DNA from: Mesostigma viride
Taxonomy: Eukaryota > Streptophyta > Mesostigmatophyceae > Mesostigmatales > Mesostigmataceae
Direction of reading: 5' to 3'
Length of the DNA stretch: 64,000 nucleotides
Assembly: GCA_009746045.1 (NCBI GenBank)
Contig: RPFO01000175.1
Location: forward strand, 1,001,001 to 1,065,000
In this document: positions 1 through 11,689 of the stretch, piece by piece
Numbering within the stretch: the stretch's first letter is position 1
How the letters are laid out: each line of letters opens with the position of its first letter
The notes under the pieces: model-generated
Told to the model about the DNA's origin: nothing
Database searches by the model: none
Seen by the model: the letters and a program-made list of their open reading frames with translations, nothing else
Program-made: the position numbers and the translations under genes

Positions 1-2032
1 TAGGAGCAGCGCAGCGGCCATGGTGGTCGTTGTTCGCTCGTTTCTCTCCCTCACAACTAGTTTGTTGTCTTCATGGGGTTAAACTTCTCGAACAGCCCGG
101 AGCAGCCCCCGTGAGTGGTTGCATGTCGTTGCCATGACGATGGTTGATAAGATTGACAATGGTTTGATCCGGTTGGGATGTTGTTGGCATTGTGGACGAG
201 AAACGTTCTGCTGACCCGGGAACAGTCCCGGGAAAGGGCCGGTTCGTCGTTGGCCAGTGTGCCAGTAACTGGGACATGAGCGCAGAGTCACACAGTTGAT
301 ATAGATTATGACGTAAGTAAACACTGTTGCGCCACAGTGGCGTCATGGTCGGTCTGTGGTGATTTCGATGGGTCTCAAGGATATGTAGTTACTCTTACAG
401 TTGCGGCAGCACAACTCGGCATTCATTGTAATTTGTCAAATGTTATGGAATGAATGGTTTGGGCATTGCTTTCATCATAAAGCATTATTGCAATCTTCAT
501 AATATAAATATCGGCTGGCTGCGCTGCCTGTCATGAAGGTGGTGGTGCCGTCAAGGACCACACCTATCATTTCCACATTATTTAAACGAGCGAACAACCC
601 TTGGCGGGTTCAGTTCGGACAGCCTGAGCCGGAGATATACCCAAGCTGCTTGCAGAATCAAGCACTTGGAAGAGGATTAAGCTTATCCTTTAAAAAGCTA
701 TGAAGAGGATTAGGCTTATCCTTGAAAAAGCCATGAAGAGGATTATGCTTATCCTTGAAAAAGCACTGAAGAGGTTATTGCTTAGCCTATTTGAAAAGCA
801 TGTGTGGTCCTGTCGTGGGAATTTTTTTTTCCCTATGTGATCCTCTTTTTGACTTTTTGGCTCTTCATTTTTTCGAGCTAAAAAGTGGGGGGGAATATAG
901 TGGATCACACACAAGAGTACTCTATTGCTATGGATATGCCTTCCAAGTGATAGGCTAGGATATAATGGCACGCAAACGCGACAGCTGTCACGTCCGTGAT
1001 CATTTACGTCCGTGCACTCAAGAAGTTACGCGGTTGCCGTAATCGGAATCGTTACCGACGTTTGGTTGGTTCCGATTCAGTAGGCCGCAGGCTTTGTTCC
1101 TTGGGCCGGTGTGGAGCGCCGCGCCGGAAAGGCCTGAATTTCTAGAGTGACAGTCTTAGGTGACCTGACTTAGGTTCAGGCGCAAGACTTTGGGGCGCAA
1201 AGCCTTGGTGGCTTGCGCAATATTCCGGTGCGTGACATTTGGCAGTTATGAATCTTTTGTATTGTCCAGACGGAATGATGTTCAGTCCATCTGACAAAGC
1301 TAGATACGCAGATCGTAGTGTGCGGTGTGCTGGCTCGCACGTGGTTGTCGAACAGACTTGCTCTGCATTTTGCTGGCAGTCTAACTGCACGTCAGGCGGC
1401 TTGCTGGCAAATGCGACAGCGCATGGATGCCGGGATTTTTGGAGGTATTTAGGAGCAGCGCAGCGGCCATGGTGGTCGTTGTTCGCTCGTTTCTCTCCCT
1501 CACAACTAGTTTGTTGTCTTCATGGGGTTAAACTTCTCGAACAGCCCGGAGCAGCCCCCGTGAGTGGTTGCATGTCGTTGCCATGACGATGGTTGATAAG
1601 ATTGACAATGGTTTGATCCGGTTGGGATGTTGTTGGCATTGTGGACGAGAAACGTTCTGCTGACCCGGGAACAGTCCCGGGAAAGGGCCGGTTCGTCGTT
1701 GGCCAGTGTGCCAGTAACTGGGACATGAGCGCAGAGTCACACAGTTGATATAGATTATGACGTAAGTAAACACTGTTGCGCCACAGTGGCGTCATGGTCG
1801 GTCTGTGGTGATTTCGATGGGTCTCAAGGATATGTAGTTACTCTTACAGTTGCGGCAGCACAACTCGGCATTCATTGTAATTTGTCAAATGTTATGGAAT
1901 GAATGGTTTGGGCATTGCTTTCATCATAAAGCATTATTGCAATCTTCATAATATAAATATCGGCTGGCTGCGCTGCCTGTCATGAAGGTGGTGGTGCCGT
2001 CAAGGACCACACCTATCATTTCCACATTATTT
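1..2032. mobile_element. LTR retroelement fossil with a very short interior
   Basis: Bases 1 to about 583 recur at about 1449 to 2032 with no difference that I noticed. The best reading is the last 583 bases of a left LTR, an interior of only about 310 bases (about 584-893), and a right LTR from about 895 to 2032. A purine-rich run ending in a stretch of G lies near 880-893, where a polypurine tract would sit just before the right LTR. The left end is cut by the window edge, so the target duplication cannot be seen. No coding domain is visible; the interior has three copies of an AAGAGGATTA-type motif. The family is uncertain, perhaps Copia-like. The near identity of the two repeats points to a young insertion. 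It is non-autonomous as seen. Confidence 0.6.
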
Positions 2033-2086
2033 AAGCATGCCCGACAAATCCCTAATTCGTACCATCTGTGCATCAAATTCTTTCAT

Positions 2087-2432
2087 ATATTTGCTGAGCT
2101 TCGCTCATTTTATATATGACGCGTGGACGGGCTCAAAGGGGACCGACCTGCCGTAGGTAGCGTAAGACTAGCGCTTGTCACGAGGGTACTGCACCGGCTG
2201 GCCCTTTTTGTGCCGAGGCTGAGTGTGGTTCCGGAGTGCAGGCCTAGGTAGCTTCTAACGTACGTCACTAGACCTTGTTACCTGCGCCAGCCGCCAGGCG
2301 TGGCGCAACTGTGATTGGCAGTCAGTACACCTTGTACCTGCGCCAGCCGGCAGGCCTGCGTGGCGCAATGTGAATGATAGTCAGTACTTAGAGTGGTGTA
2401 GGGGACGTAGGGGGGCCTCTTTTCAGCTTCGC
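2087..2432. repeat. Direct repeat R1, first copy
   Basis: About 340 bases starting TTTGCTGAGCTTCGCTC and ending GCCTCTTTTCAGCT recur at about 3665-4000 with a few substitutions. The two copies enclose about 1.2 kb. No coding potential is seen. The repeat may derive from an LTR or a small element, but its ends show no clear target duplication. Confidence 0.7.
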
Positions 2433-3480
2433 AACTTGATCCCAGCATTTGCTGGCAAGGTCGGCTGGCCGCTATGGCGGCTGCGCTGAATGTAAGACGA
2501 TGCTATCGGCCTCTCCGGGCGTGGAGAGGCCTGGAATAAATTTCTTTACGTTTTCCACCAACCGTTACAGGCCACGGAAATGGTTGTTGGGTGGGGGGCT
2601 CTACGATTTGAGTAAAAGGGTGTGATTTCCGGCGCTGGGCCCACTGACGATTCCCCTCTACCCCTGGGTGCGGCAAGCAGCTTCCTGACACTGGGGAAGC
2701 TGCGTTTTTAGTCGGACAACGTCAGGGAAGGAGCCATACAGGCCAGGGCCAGCGGCTACGGTGGAAAGAATCACAGGTGGAGGCGAATCTGCCTTAAACG
2801 TGGGGATGGCTAGCGCGGGGTGCCAGGGTAGCCCATAACTGCCAGGAGCCTGACAGCGGACCCGATCTTTTGGCCTGTGGCCAGACGGGAGTTTCGGGGA
2901 GGATGCGGGGCTGGAGCAAATCTTGGTGGGAGGAGCGCGCTCTTCATCATTGCCCAGTTTTTTCAGCAAAGAATGCTCGCCTGGCGAGGCTGCAATTCTG
3001 GCTGTTTTACCGCCTTTGTTTTTATCCTGTATGATGCATTATAGGAAAAGCAATAAAGAGTTCGGTTCAGCCAGGGGGGCATATCTATGCCATAAAAAAT
3101 TTCCTACAAGAACACAAGCCCTGGTCGGGGCCTTGGCTAAGCAGTTTCCAAGCCAAGGCCTTGGTAGGGTAGAGGGCCTATCGCCACAAAGGTTTCAATG
3201 CCGGGAAATCCCAGCCTCGGGGGTGGGGCTGTTGATGGGTCCTGGGCTTGTGAGAGACGGTCCGGGGGCGTAAGGCCTAATGAGCAGCCGCTGGAAACCG
3301 GCCCCCTACTGTAACGGGGGGAACGACATGGGTGCCGCCCTGCGTCCGCCGGGAAACCGTAGCGGCCACACGGGGGCGGCAGTACAGCCGTGGCAGCGTG
3401 CAAGAGGGGGGCCAGGGGCGGAAAGAAACTCAGCACCAAGGTTGGCGACAGCCTTGGTGGCCAGGAAGGAGGTGTGGGGG
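2433..3480. other. Unassigned sequence between repeats
   Basis: About 1 kb between R1 and the first copy of R2. No convincing coding sequence, RNA gene or repeat was recognised. Short open frames here look like chance frames. Confidence 0.4.
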
Positions 3481-3664
3481 CAACACCTTGTGTTCGAGTA
3501 TGCTGGGCCCCCAGCATGGTGCTACGATAACCAACTTGATAATGATGTGCACTGAGTTTGAAGTGTGGTATAGGCTGTCCGTATAAAGCCTAGCACACAA
3601 AAATGTAAAATAAATGTTTCTCTTGGTGGGAAGGAACTCCAATGGACCAAAAACAAGAAATGTA
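3481..3664. repeat. Direct repeat R2, first copy
   Basis: About 184 bases recur at about 4033-4218 with very few differences. The block contains the near-palindrome ATGCTGGGCCCCCAGCAT. The first copy abuts R1 copy 2 directly; the second abuts the gag-like fossil. The order R1 - R2 - R1 - R2 suggests a segmental tandem duplication, or remains of LTR sequence. Confidence 0.7.
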
Positions 3665-4000
3665 TTTGCTGAGCTTCGCTCATTTTATATATGACGCGTG
3701 GACGGGCTCAAAGGGGACCGACCTGCCGTAGGTAGCGTAAGACTAGCGCTTGTCACGAGGGTACTGCACCGGCTGGCCCTTTTTGTGCCGAGGCTGAGTG
3801 TGGTTCCGGAGTGCAGGCCTAGGTAGCTTCTAACGTACGTCACTAGACCTTGTTACCTGCGCCAGCCGCCAGGCGTGGCGCAACTGTGCTTGGCAGTCAG
3901 TACACCTTGTACCTGCGCCAGCCGGCAGGCCTGCGTGGCGCAATGTGAATGATAGTCAGTACTTAGAGTGGTGTAGGGGACGTAGGGAGGCCTCTTTTCA
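3665..4000. repeat. Direct repeat R1, second copy
   Basis: Second copy of the R1 block, joined without spacer to R2 on its left. It is followed by a short CCCA-rich tract before the second R2 copy. Confidence 0.7.
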
Positions 4001-4032
4001 GCTCCCACCCACCCACCCACGCTGCTAAGAGG

Positions 4033-4218
4033 GGCGGCAACACCTTGTGTTCGAGTATGCTGGGCCCCCAGCATGGTGCTACAATAACCAACTTGATAAT
4101 GATGTGCACTGAGTTTGAAGGTGTGGTATAGGCTGTCCGTATAAAGCCTAGCACACAAAAATGTAAAATAAATGTTTCTCTTGGTGGGAAGGAACTCCAA
4201 TGGACCAAAAACAAGAAA
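4033..4218. repeat. Direct repeat R2, second copy
   Basis: Second copy of the R2 block. Its right edge meets the gag-like reading frame of the minus-strand LTR fossil. Confidence 0.7.
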
Positions 4219-5666
4219 TGTATTCCCTAAACGGCTTAGTACCCTGCTGCAAGGTACCAAAGGCTAATCTATCCTGCCAATCTGCATCAGGATGAACTAA
4301 ATGGCTCTCTAATCGCTTAAACAATTCTGCTACTGAGTTAGGGTAGGCATGAGAGGCCAAGGATTCACACTGAATGAGGTTAGCAAGCTCAGGAGTAATA
4401 CAGGTAGTAAGATAGTGAGGGACTAATACAGCATCAGGGAGACGCCATCTATTATGATTTTGCCACGACTCTGTGTTCTGGGTAAGCAACATAATAAAAG
4501 TGAAAAACTGTTGAGGGGTAGACTTGACATCCAACTTGGGAAGATTAGCAAAGAGGGGAAGAGCAGGGGGCTTAGGAGGATGGGAAGGATCAGATTTACC
4601 CATAGGACCACTGTCTTCCACTGCTACATACGAGGGATAGAAGGAAGGGAGAGGAAAGGTTTTGGATAGGGGTCTAGATGGAGCCACCGTTTCAGGATGG
4701 TGCCCATAGGAGAAGGGAACAGTATATTGCTCACGAAGGGAGGAGTAGGCAAAATGATCATAATTTCTGTCATCTAAAGGCATGGTGCTGAAATCACTAT
4801 TAACTTCTAAATCAGCCACACGGGTAGGGACCTGGGCAGCCTCGTAGGCCGTATCAGGGTACTAAGGACCAAGAAGCAGGAGGATAAAATGGAACTGTAC
4901 TTGGGCGACCAGAAGGGCCAACAGGGGCAGAGGTACGACCCGTGTTATAAACAGGGATGGAAGGCACAGGGTGAGGAGAAGGCCTAGAAGCATTGTCAGT
5001 GAGTGAGGACCTGCTTGAGGGTTGAGCCAAGGTTGCAGGAGGGGCAGGGGCCTGGTTCAGGGCAAAAGAGGGGTCATCACTAAATCTGACACGTTGTTCA
5101 AAGGTAGGTGGGGTAATAGTGGGACGACGGCGACCACCAGTAGTAGGAGAAGGAGGTGAAGTACGCACGTTACCTTGAGGAGTGAGATGGTGCACCGTTT
5201 CCAAGGAGTCCCGTCGGTTACCACGAGTATTGTTGTTATTATTATTATTATTATTATTATTGGTAGGTATAGGCGACATATCTCCACCCACTGGATCCAT
5301 GTTTAATTAATTAAAAGAAATTAAAAGTTGCCTTAAGAAAAGGATAGGAATCTAAATTGAAGCAAAAAGGAAAAACCTTGAATGTCTTAAGCAAAGAAAA
5401 CAATTAAAATCAATCCTTTTTAACCACAGTAATGGATAGGGAACCAAACTCTAAGGTGAGAGGAGTATCTGAGCTAGATGAGGATGCAGCCCGTCTAGGG
5501 GGAGAAGAAGGAGGGGTAGCAAAGACTAGAGACTCCACGGGAGGACGACCATGAGGAATAGAGCGTACATGTAGGCCTAAATCTGATTCACTATGGTCTA
5601 TAAGGAACTGCTGAGCTTCTTCAAAGGTCACAAATTTCTTATACCTAACTACGTTATATATACGGT
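4219..5666 (-). mobile_element. LTR-retroelement gag-region fossil, right-hand part cut by a LINE
   Basis: The minus strand carries remains of a gag-like region. From 5' to 3' they are: part of a small domain resembling the viroplasmin / RNase H1 N-terminal fold (about 5640-5410), a stretch with an Asn run and Pro/Ser-rich sequence (about 5300-4860), and a gag-like helical region (about 4819-4220). No protease, integrase or reverse transcriptase is present. The element is clearly broken, with several breaks, and is interrupted by the LINE at 5667-16817; the other piece resumes at 16830. Family beyond 'LTR retroelement' is not certain. It is older than the LINE that sits in it. Confidence 0.55.
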
Positions 5667-5827
5667 ATAGGAATTATAGCACCGGCGGGCTTCAAAGTGC
5701 CGGACGGCAGGCGGTACCGCGACCGCAGCGCGTTGGGGGGCTGCCGCCCCCCAAACCCCCCGCGTGGGGGGCTCCGCCCCCCACACCCCCCGGCCCCCAC
5801 CCTCGGTGGCTGCCACGCCTGCCCTGA

Positions 5828-7665
5828 TTGTTCATGGACGACCCACGACCCCCTTCGCCCAACGGCTCCCCCGCTCCCCGGTTGGCGCCTCGGCGGTCCT
5901 CTCGGCTTGCGGCCCTTCTTGCGGAGGTGGGCGACCCGGCTGCGGGGGGCTCGGGCGCCCCGGTCTCCCCCTCCTTGGTCTGCGAGGTCTGCCGGAGCGG
6001 GCACCGCGGGCACCACATGTTAGTTTGTGATGCTTGCAATTCCGGGTGGCACTTGCAGTGTCTTACTCCCCGGCTCTACCGGGTCCCGCCGGGCTCCTGG
6101 ACGTGCCCGCGCTGTCCCCCCCGGCGGGCCCCCGGGCTGCCCTCCCCGCTGGGTGCTCCGGCCCCCTGCCCCGTGTGCCCCCTGCCGAGGCCCTCGGGGC
6201 GGGCCGTGGCCTGCCCGATGGGGCCGCCGTTGCTCGGGCCCTGGCGCCCTCGGCCCCGGGGCCCCACCCGTCGCCTGGCCCCGCCGACGGGGGCGCGGCG
6301 CTGTCGCCTGGGCTGAGCCCGGCCGACCCCCCGGCGGGCCTGGCGACCCCGGCGCCCGCCCCCGGCCCCTCGCTCCCCGACGCTCTGGCCTCCCTTCCCC
6401 CGGCCGCGGTTGGCCACCCAGCCGCCACCCCCGTCCTTGCCGCGTGGGACGGCGGCCCCCGGGCCCACGCGTTCACCTCGTGGCCGCCCTCGCACATTGT
6501 CGGCGTGGTGGGCCGCGCCACCTTTTCTTGGGCGTACTGCCCTTTGTTGCTGGACGCGGTCGGGCTCCAGGCCGCCTTCCCCTCGCTCCCTAGGCCCCCG
6601 GCCTTCCTGGCCGCCTAGTTGCGCAGGTGCGGGCGACATTTCTTTCCGCCGCCCCCCGGTGACGGCCTCGACTCTTTGGGGGTATGTCTTGGAAGGATAT
6701 CACGCCGGCTGCCGGCTGCCGTGGCATCTCCCGGCCGCCCGGCAGGAAGAGCTGCTTTCCCTGGACGAGCGGGTGGGTCAGGCGGTGGTCGAGTTCGTCA
6801 CGGCGGTGGCTCGAGACGCACAGGTCTCGGTGCGGGCGGCCTACCTCGCGGGCGGCGCCGACCTGGGCCTCATGTCCCCGCGGCAGCTTCGCCTCTTCTT
6901 GGACGCCCAGGCCCCGCCTCCCGGCCCGGTTGCCAGTGGGGGCTTTCTCATCACCTCCCTCAGCCTGGCGCAGGCCGCCATGCTGCGTGTGGAGTTCGGG
7001 GCCCCCATCGCGGTTCAGGGCGGCCAGGCCATCTTGGTGGACTCGGCCGGGCGCGCCCAGCCCCTAACCGCGGGGACGCCTGTTTCTGCCTTCCTCCACG
7101 ACATCCTGGAGTTGGCAGGCATCCCGCACGAATGGCACCCCGCGGCTGACCAACCGGTCGGCATCCTCTCGCGCGCCCAGATTGCCGCCCTCCCGGGTTG
7201 CTGGGAGGCCGGCTGGGACCCGCCCCCCCTCATGTCCGGTCCCTTCTGGAGGGGGACGACCCCGAGTCGGGCTCCTGTGCCATCTGCCTTGAGCCCTTCC
7301 GGCCGGGGGATGGCTTGTGTCGCCTGCCCGCGTGCGGCCACACATTCCATCAAGCGTGCATCGCGCGCAGCTTGCTCCACTCCGTGCCGCGCTGCCCGTT
7401 GTGCCGGGCTGTTGTGCCGCCCCCTGGGACTGCGCTTCCTCTCGGCCCGCCCCCGGTCTCGCTGGGTCCCCTGCCGGGTCCCCACCGGGCCCCGGGGCCA
7501 GCTGCCTCCCCGACCCCTCGGCCTCCGCCCCCGGCCTCGTTGCCGGGGCCTGGGGTGGTCGCGGGCGCGCTGGCGAGTCCCCCTGGGAGGGGCGCCGGCG
7601 TTCTCGATCCCCCTCCGCTGGGGGTCTCCCCGGTGGGCACTGCCTCACTAGGAACTCGCTATTGA
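5828..7665 (+). pseudogene. N-terminal part of LINE protein with PHD and RING fingers
   Basis: A PHD finger is visible with the order C-x2-C, C-x2-C, H-x2-C and C-x2-C, opening at VCEVC and closing at CPRCP (5981-6115). A RING-H2 finger starts CAICLEPF and ends CPLCR (about 7276-7406). Between them a frame at about 6640-7240 reads as a folded protein of unknown family. The PHD finger and this middle part are in one frame while the RING is in another, so at least one frameshift is present, and Pro/Ala-rich sequence fills the gaps. PHD and RING fingers bind histone tails and E2 enzymes respectively; a role in chromatin targeting or ubiquitination for this element is inference. The frame is cut by the transposon at 7646. 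Confidence 0.7.
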
Positions 7666-7998
7666 GAAAACTGAGATTTCCTGAGATTTCCTGAGATTTC
7701 CTGAGAAAAAAACTGAGATTTCCTGAGATTTCCTGAGATGTCCTGAGATTTCCTGAGATTTCCTGAGATTTTCCTGAGATTTCCTGAGATTTCCTGAGAA
7801 AGTGACCTGAGATTTCCTGAGATTGGCCTGAGAAAATTGGCTTTTTCTCAGGAAATCTCAGGGCTAAGTGGAAACTGAGATTTTACGTGGACACTGAGAT
7901 TTTTGTTTCTCAGGCTGAAAATCTCAGGGCATTTTCTCAGGCGCTGAAAATCTCAGGGCATTTTCTCAGGCGCTTAAAATCTCAGGGCATTTTCTCAG
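7660..7998. repeat. Left subterminal motif array of the CACTA-like element
   Basis: Dense CTGAGATTTCC motifs run in direct orientation to about 7830, then mostly inverted copies (TTTTCTCAGG, AATCTCAGGGC) to about 7998. Orientation mixing and position just inside the terminal repeat match CACTA subterminal regions. Confidence 0.8.
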
Positions 7999-7999
7999 G

Positions 8000-9640
8000 C
8001 ATGCCATTGCCAGAATTAAATGTGTATTCTAACAAGCATAACACCATCATGCAATAAATCCAACAATTCATTAATGAATTAAATACGTTATTAGCACATC
8101 TTGTGGTATTAGGCGTGGCATTCATGGCATCACGCTGTTTGATAGTAATGAACTTATGTTTCATTGTGGCATTCTGTGACTCATCATTTCAATACCATCA
8201 AAATATAAAACATCGACTCAAAACTGCTCTCATCCTATTTCTGGATTGCTAGCTGATGGCTCATGGCCATATAACAGCTGGCATGCCAGAGCCCAGCAAC
8301 GGTAGTTTCACTCAATATTGATGTGTACGTCTTCTCGTCGAGCTTGTATGCTCCACGATCTGCATCAAGTCATCCCCCAAAGAAAGAAAGCATACAGAAA
8401 GCAAGGAGTTAAATTTACAAACATGATAATAATGCCATATGCAACATGATATTCCAAGAATGATATAGAAGGCGGGCATGCTGCCATGCATTGCGTGACT
8501 GCGTGCAGGCGTGCAGCTAGGTGTGCGTGCGTGGGCGAGTGCGTGCAGTTGTGCATGAGTGCGTTTGTGCAGGCGTGCCTTGGCGGGTGGGTTGATGGCT
8601 GTGTGCAGGCGTGCGTGCGTGCGTGAGTGGGTGCGTGAGAGTGTGCAGCTATGTGTGCGTGTGCGTGCACTTGTGCATGTGCGCGTTTGTGCAGGCGTGC
8701 CTTGGTGGGTGGGTTGATGGCTGCGTGCATGCGTGCGTGCGAGGGTAGGTGCGTGGGAGTGTGCAGCTAGGTGTGCGTGCGTGCAGTCGGTGGGCGTGGT
8801 GAAGTCTCCGGGGTGTCGCTGTGGACATGGGTGGGGCACTGGACTCGTGGGTGATACCGTTGTGGGAGGTGAATTGGGTGGGTACTCGTGGTCCTGGGTA
8901 TTGTAGAGTGTGTGTGTGTGTGTGTGTGTGTTGGACTATTGGGGGGACCCCCCCCTTTGGCGGGGGTCATGGGGGACATTGTTATGGGTTGATTATGTAG
9001 TAGTTGTGAGTCGCAGTTGTAGGTAGCTCGTGCGTAGGTCACAGGTTCGTGTGAGGGTTGGGGATGCTTGGGTTGCGTGGGTGGCTTGGGTATGGTACGT
9101 AGGCGGGCTTGCCGGTGGTCGGTGCAGCAGTGTCAGTTATGGTTGAGTGGACAGCTGATTGGTTGCCCCGGAGGCCGGGGTGGATGGTTATGCTTCACGT
9201 GGATGGTGGGGTGGAGTCATCGTATGTTGGGGCAGCGGGGGGCGGGGTGGGCGGGGTGCAGTGGTGTAGGGGAACCTCGTTGTGGGGCGGTAGGTTTGTT
9301 TAGTAGGTGGTTTGTTATGTTGGTGTGGAAGGTGGTGTATGTAATACGGAAGGGTGGTAGTCAGATAGGTTGGTTTGGGGGGACTCAAGGTGGATGGTCG
9401 GGTGGGTCATCGGATGGTTTGGGGGAGGAGGGCGGTGTTACGGTGTTGTGGGGGACCTCAGCGTGGGGGCGAGAGTAGTCCGTAGTCAGGTGGGGATGGA
9501 TAACGGCATGTGGATGTCTGTGACGTATATTTGTGGGTGGGGCGGGTATGGAACAGGCAGGGGAGTGGGGCGAGTGGGAGTTAGCGGGGTGGAGGGTGCT
9601 GGCATTGTGGCGGGATGGTTGGAGGCACACGGACACACGT
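8000..9640. other. Strand-skewed GT-rich interior of the transposon
   Basis: From about 8480 to 9640 the plus strand is very rich in G and T with many GTGCGTGC and GGTGGG runs, including a (GT)n tract at about 8908-8930. Apparent minus-strand frames here are low-complexity His/Thr/Ala-rich sequence and are not convincing genes. Clusters of GGG could form quadruplexes. No gene was recognised. Confidence 0.45.
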
Positions 9641-10890
9641 AATGGCAAGAGTAACTGCATGCATAGCAACATTGGACCAGCTGTTCCTAGAACATCTGCA
9701 ACCCTCAGCATGCAACAACCAACAGCAACTGACAACTGCCGACAGTGACAACGTTAGCAAGATGTGACGCCAAGTCCACTGGAGACCCCGATGTAATTTC
9801 AGGTGGTTCCCAGTCCTGCCGTGTACTTCACTTAATTCGGGGCCGCACACTTCGTTTGGTGCAGCAAGGGCTCGTGGCCGGTATGGTGGTAGCCGGTAGG
9901 CTTGATTGCCATGGATATCCGGCGTGGCGGAGGGGCCGCAGGGAGCGAGGCACCATGGAGGAGGCGATGGAGCGATTGAAGAAATGTAGGCAGTAGCCCG
10001 GTGCCCAGCAGCAGCGGAAGTGGAAATATTGCTTGACGCGGTGCGTGCGGTGGGATGGGTAGGCACTGCCTGCCATCACCCGGACATTTCCTGTTACGGC
10101 ACAGCCCGCAGTCGGCCATATTGGAGCAGACGGGCCTTGCTGCGAATCGAGGGCGTGATATTGCACGGGAAAAATCATGCCGAGAGTCTCAGGGCGTCTC
10201 GCATGGCGACAGCTGCAGCGTGAGGGCCGACAAGCTCGAGATGCAGGTCTCGTCGGTACATGTGGGCCACTGGTGAGGTCGCCAATGTGATGGAGCCCTC
10301 TCCATCGTGCCAGTCGGACATCACTCAACAGCCAACAACGATCTTTTGTGCGACCAGCAGCCTCCGAATTCCCTAAGTCCGGACTCCGGACGCAGCGCCC
10401 CTCTCCAACGGACTGCACGCGGAAATTTGAAATTCAGCCCGAAGGGCACGCGCCGCGCCAGAGCTGGCACAGGAAGTGGACGTTGCACGTGAATTGGAGA
10501 ACGCCACCGTGACAAAGACCAAGGCGATAACGGCAGGTACGCAGCCTTGGCAGCGCCATAATTTTACTTGGACACCATGCGCGGTGCTGTAGGCAGCCAT
10601 ATATATATCATTCACAGTGACTCGATGTAAAGTCGGGTGGTGTAATAGCGACATCACCGGGCCCGCTACGTTTTTTGTAGCGGGCCCGGCACCAACCAAG
10701 TGACGTGACTCTGCCAGATGATGATTTGATAACGCAGATGATTTGATAACGCAGTTCAGCATTATCAAACGTGAACGTCAAGCACTCAATCGGCGAGTTT
10801 TTCGTGAGCCAGGAAGCGCTCTTCTCTAGGTATTCCTGTGGTTTCGCAGTTCCCTACATCTTGTGAGGTACATAGGGACAGTTTAGGTGA
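9641..10890. other. Transposon interior, no gene recognised
   Basis: Mixed-composition sequence with several medium open frames on both strands, none with a recognisable domain. A hairpin formed by CGGGCCCGCTACG and its inverse lies near 10656-10688. It could be captured host DNA, but nothing shows this. Confidence 0.35.
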
Positions 10891-10900
10891 GAATACCAGG

Positions 10901-11019
<119 letters not shown>

Positions 11020-11689
11020 CACTATCTCACTTTCTCGGTCCAAAAATCAAGCCATCACTCACAAACAGCCACGCGACTGCTGTGCTCTCACGCCGTCTCA
11101 TTACACACAACTGATTTAGGTAATGCAACGTTGTTGGCGCGTCAAGGCGTCGGGTATTCATCTCACTTAAGATCGTTGTGTGTTCCCTTTGCTGCTTTGC
11201 TGGATAACGCATGTTTCCCTTGCATGCAGGCAATCTACCTAACACAACCATGGCGCACACATCGGCCAGCCCAGCATGGCGGGGAGGGCACCTGCGGACA
11301 CAGATTTTGTAGGCTCTGAGCCCTCATCACATCGCTGTAGCACTGGACAGTCTCCTGCGGTAAATTTCTAGAAAGTCGTCCATTAATTTCAGCAATGATC
11401 GCTGGGACAGCCCTACGCGGATGTTATACTGCATTTGTAAGATGCTTGTGGCTGTGCATCTTGCCCGCCACCCTCGGACTGTGATTGAGTGCACTTCTCC
11501 TTCATGTGTTTTGTCAGTACAGTTTGTCATGCTAATGTAATGCAGAAAACCGCAATTCAGGCAGCAAGGTAGCAGCCATGTTGATTTTGATGATGATGAT
11601 GATGACTTGGTTTAGGTGGTCTTTTGAACTTGTTGATTTTAATGAAATAAGTTTACCTGTGCGTGGTGTTGATTTGTCAGTTTGCTACG

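Noticed and set aside
71-346. Identical small minus-strand frames at 71-346 and 1520-1795
   Set aside because: They lie in the two LTR copies and are identical only because the LTRs are; no protein family is visible.
8312-9042. Long minus-strand frames rich in His, Thr and Ala
   Set aside because: Low-complexity reading of GT-rich DNA, without domain or plausible start context.
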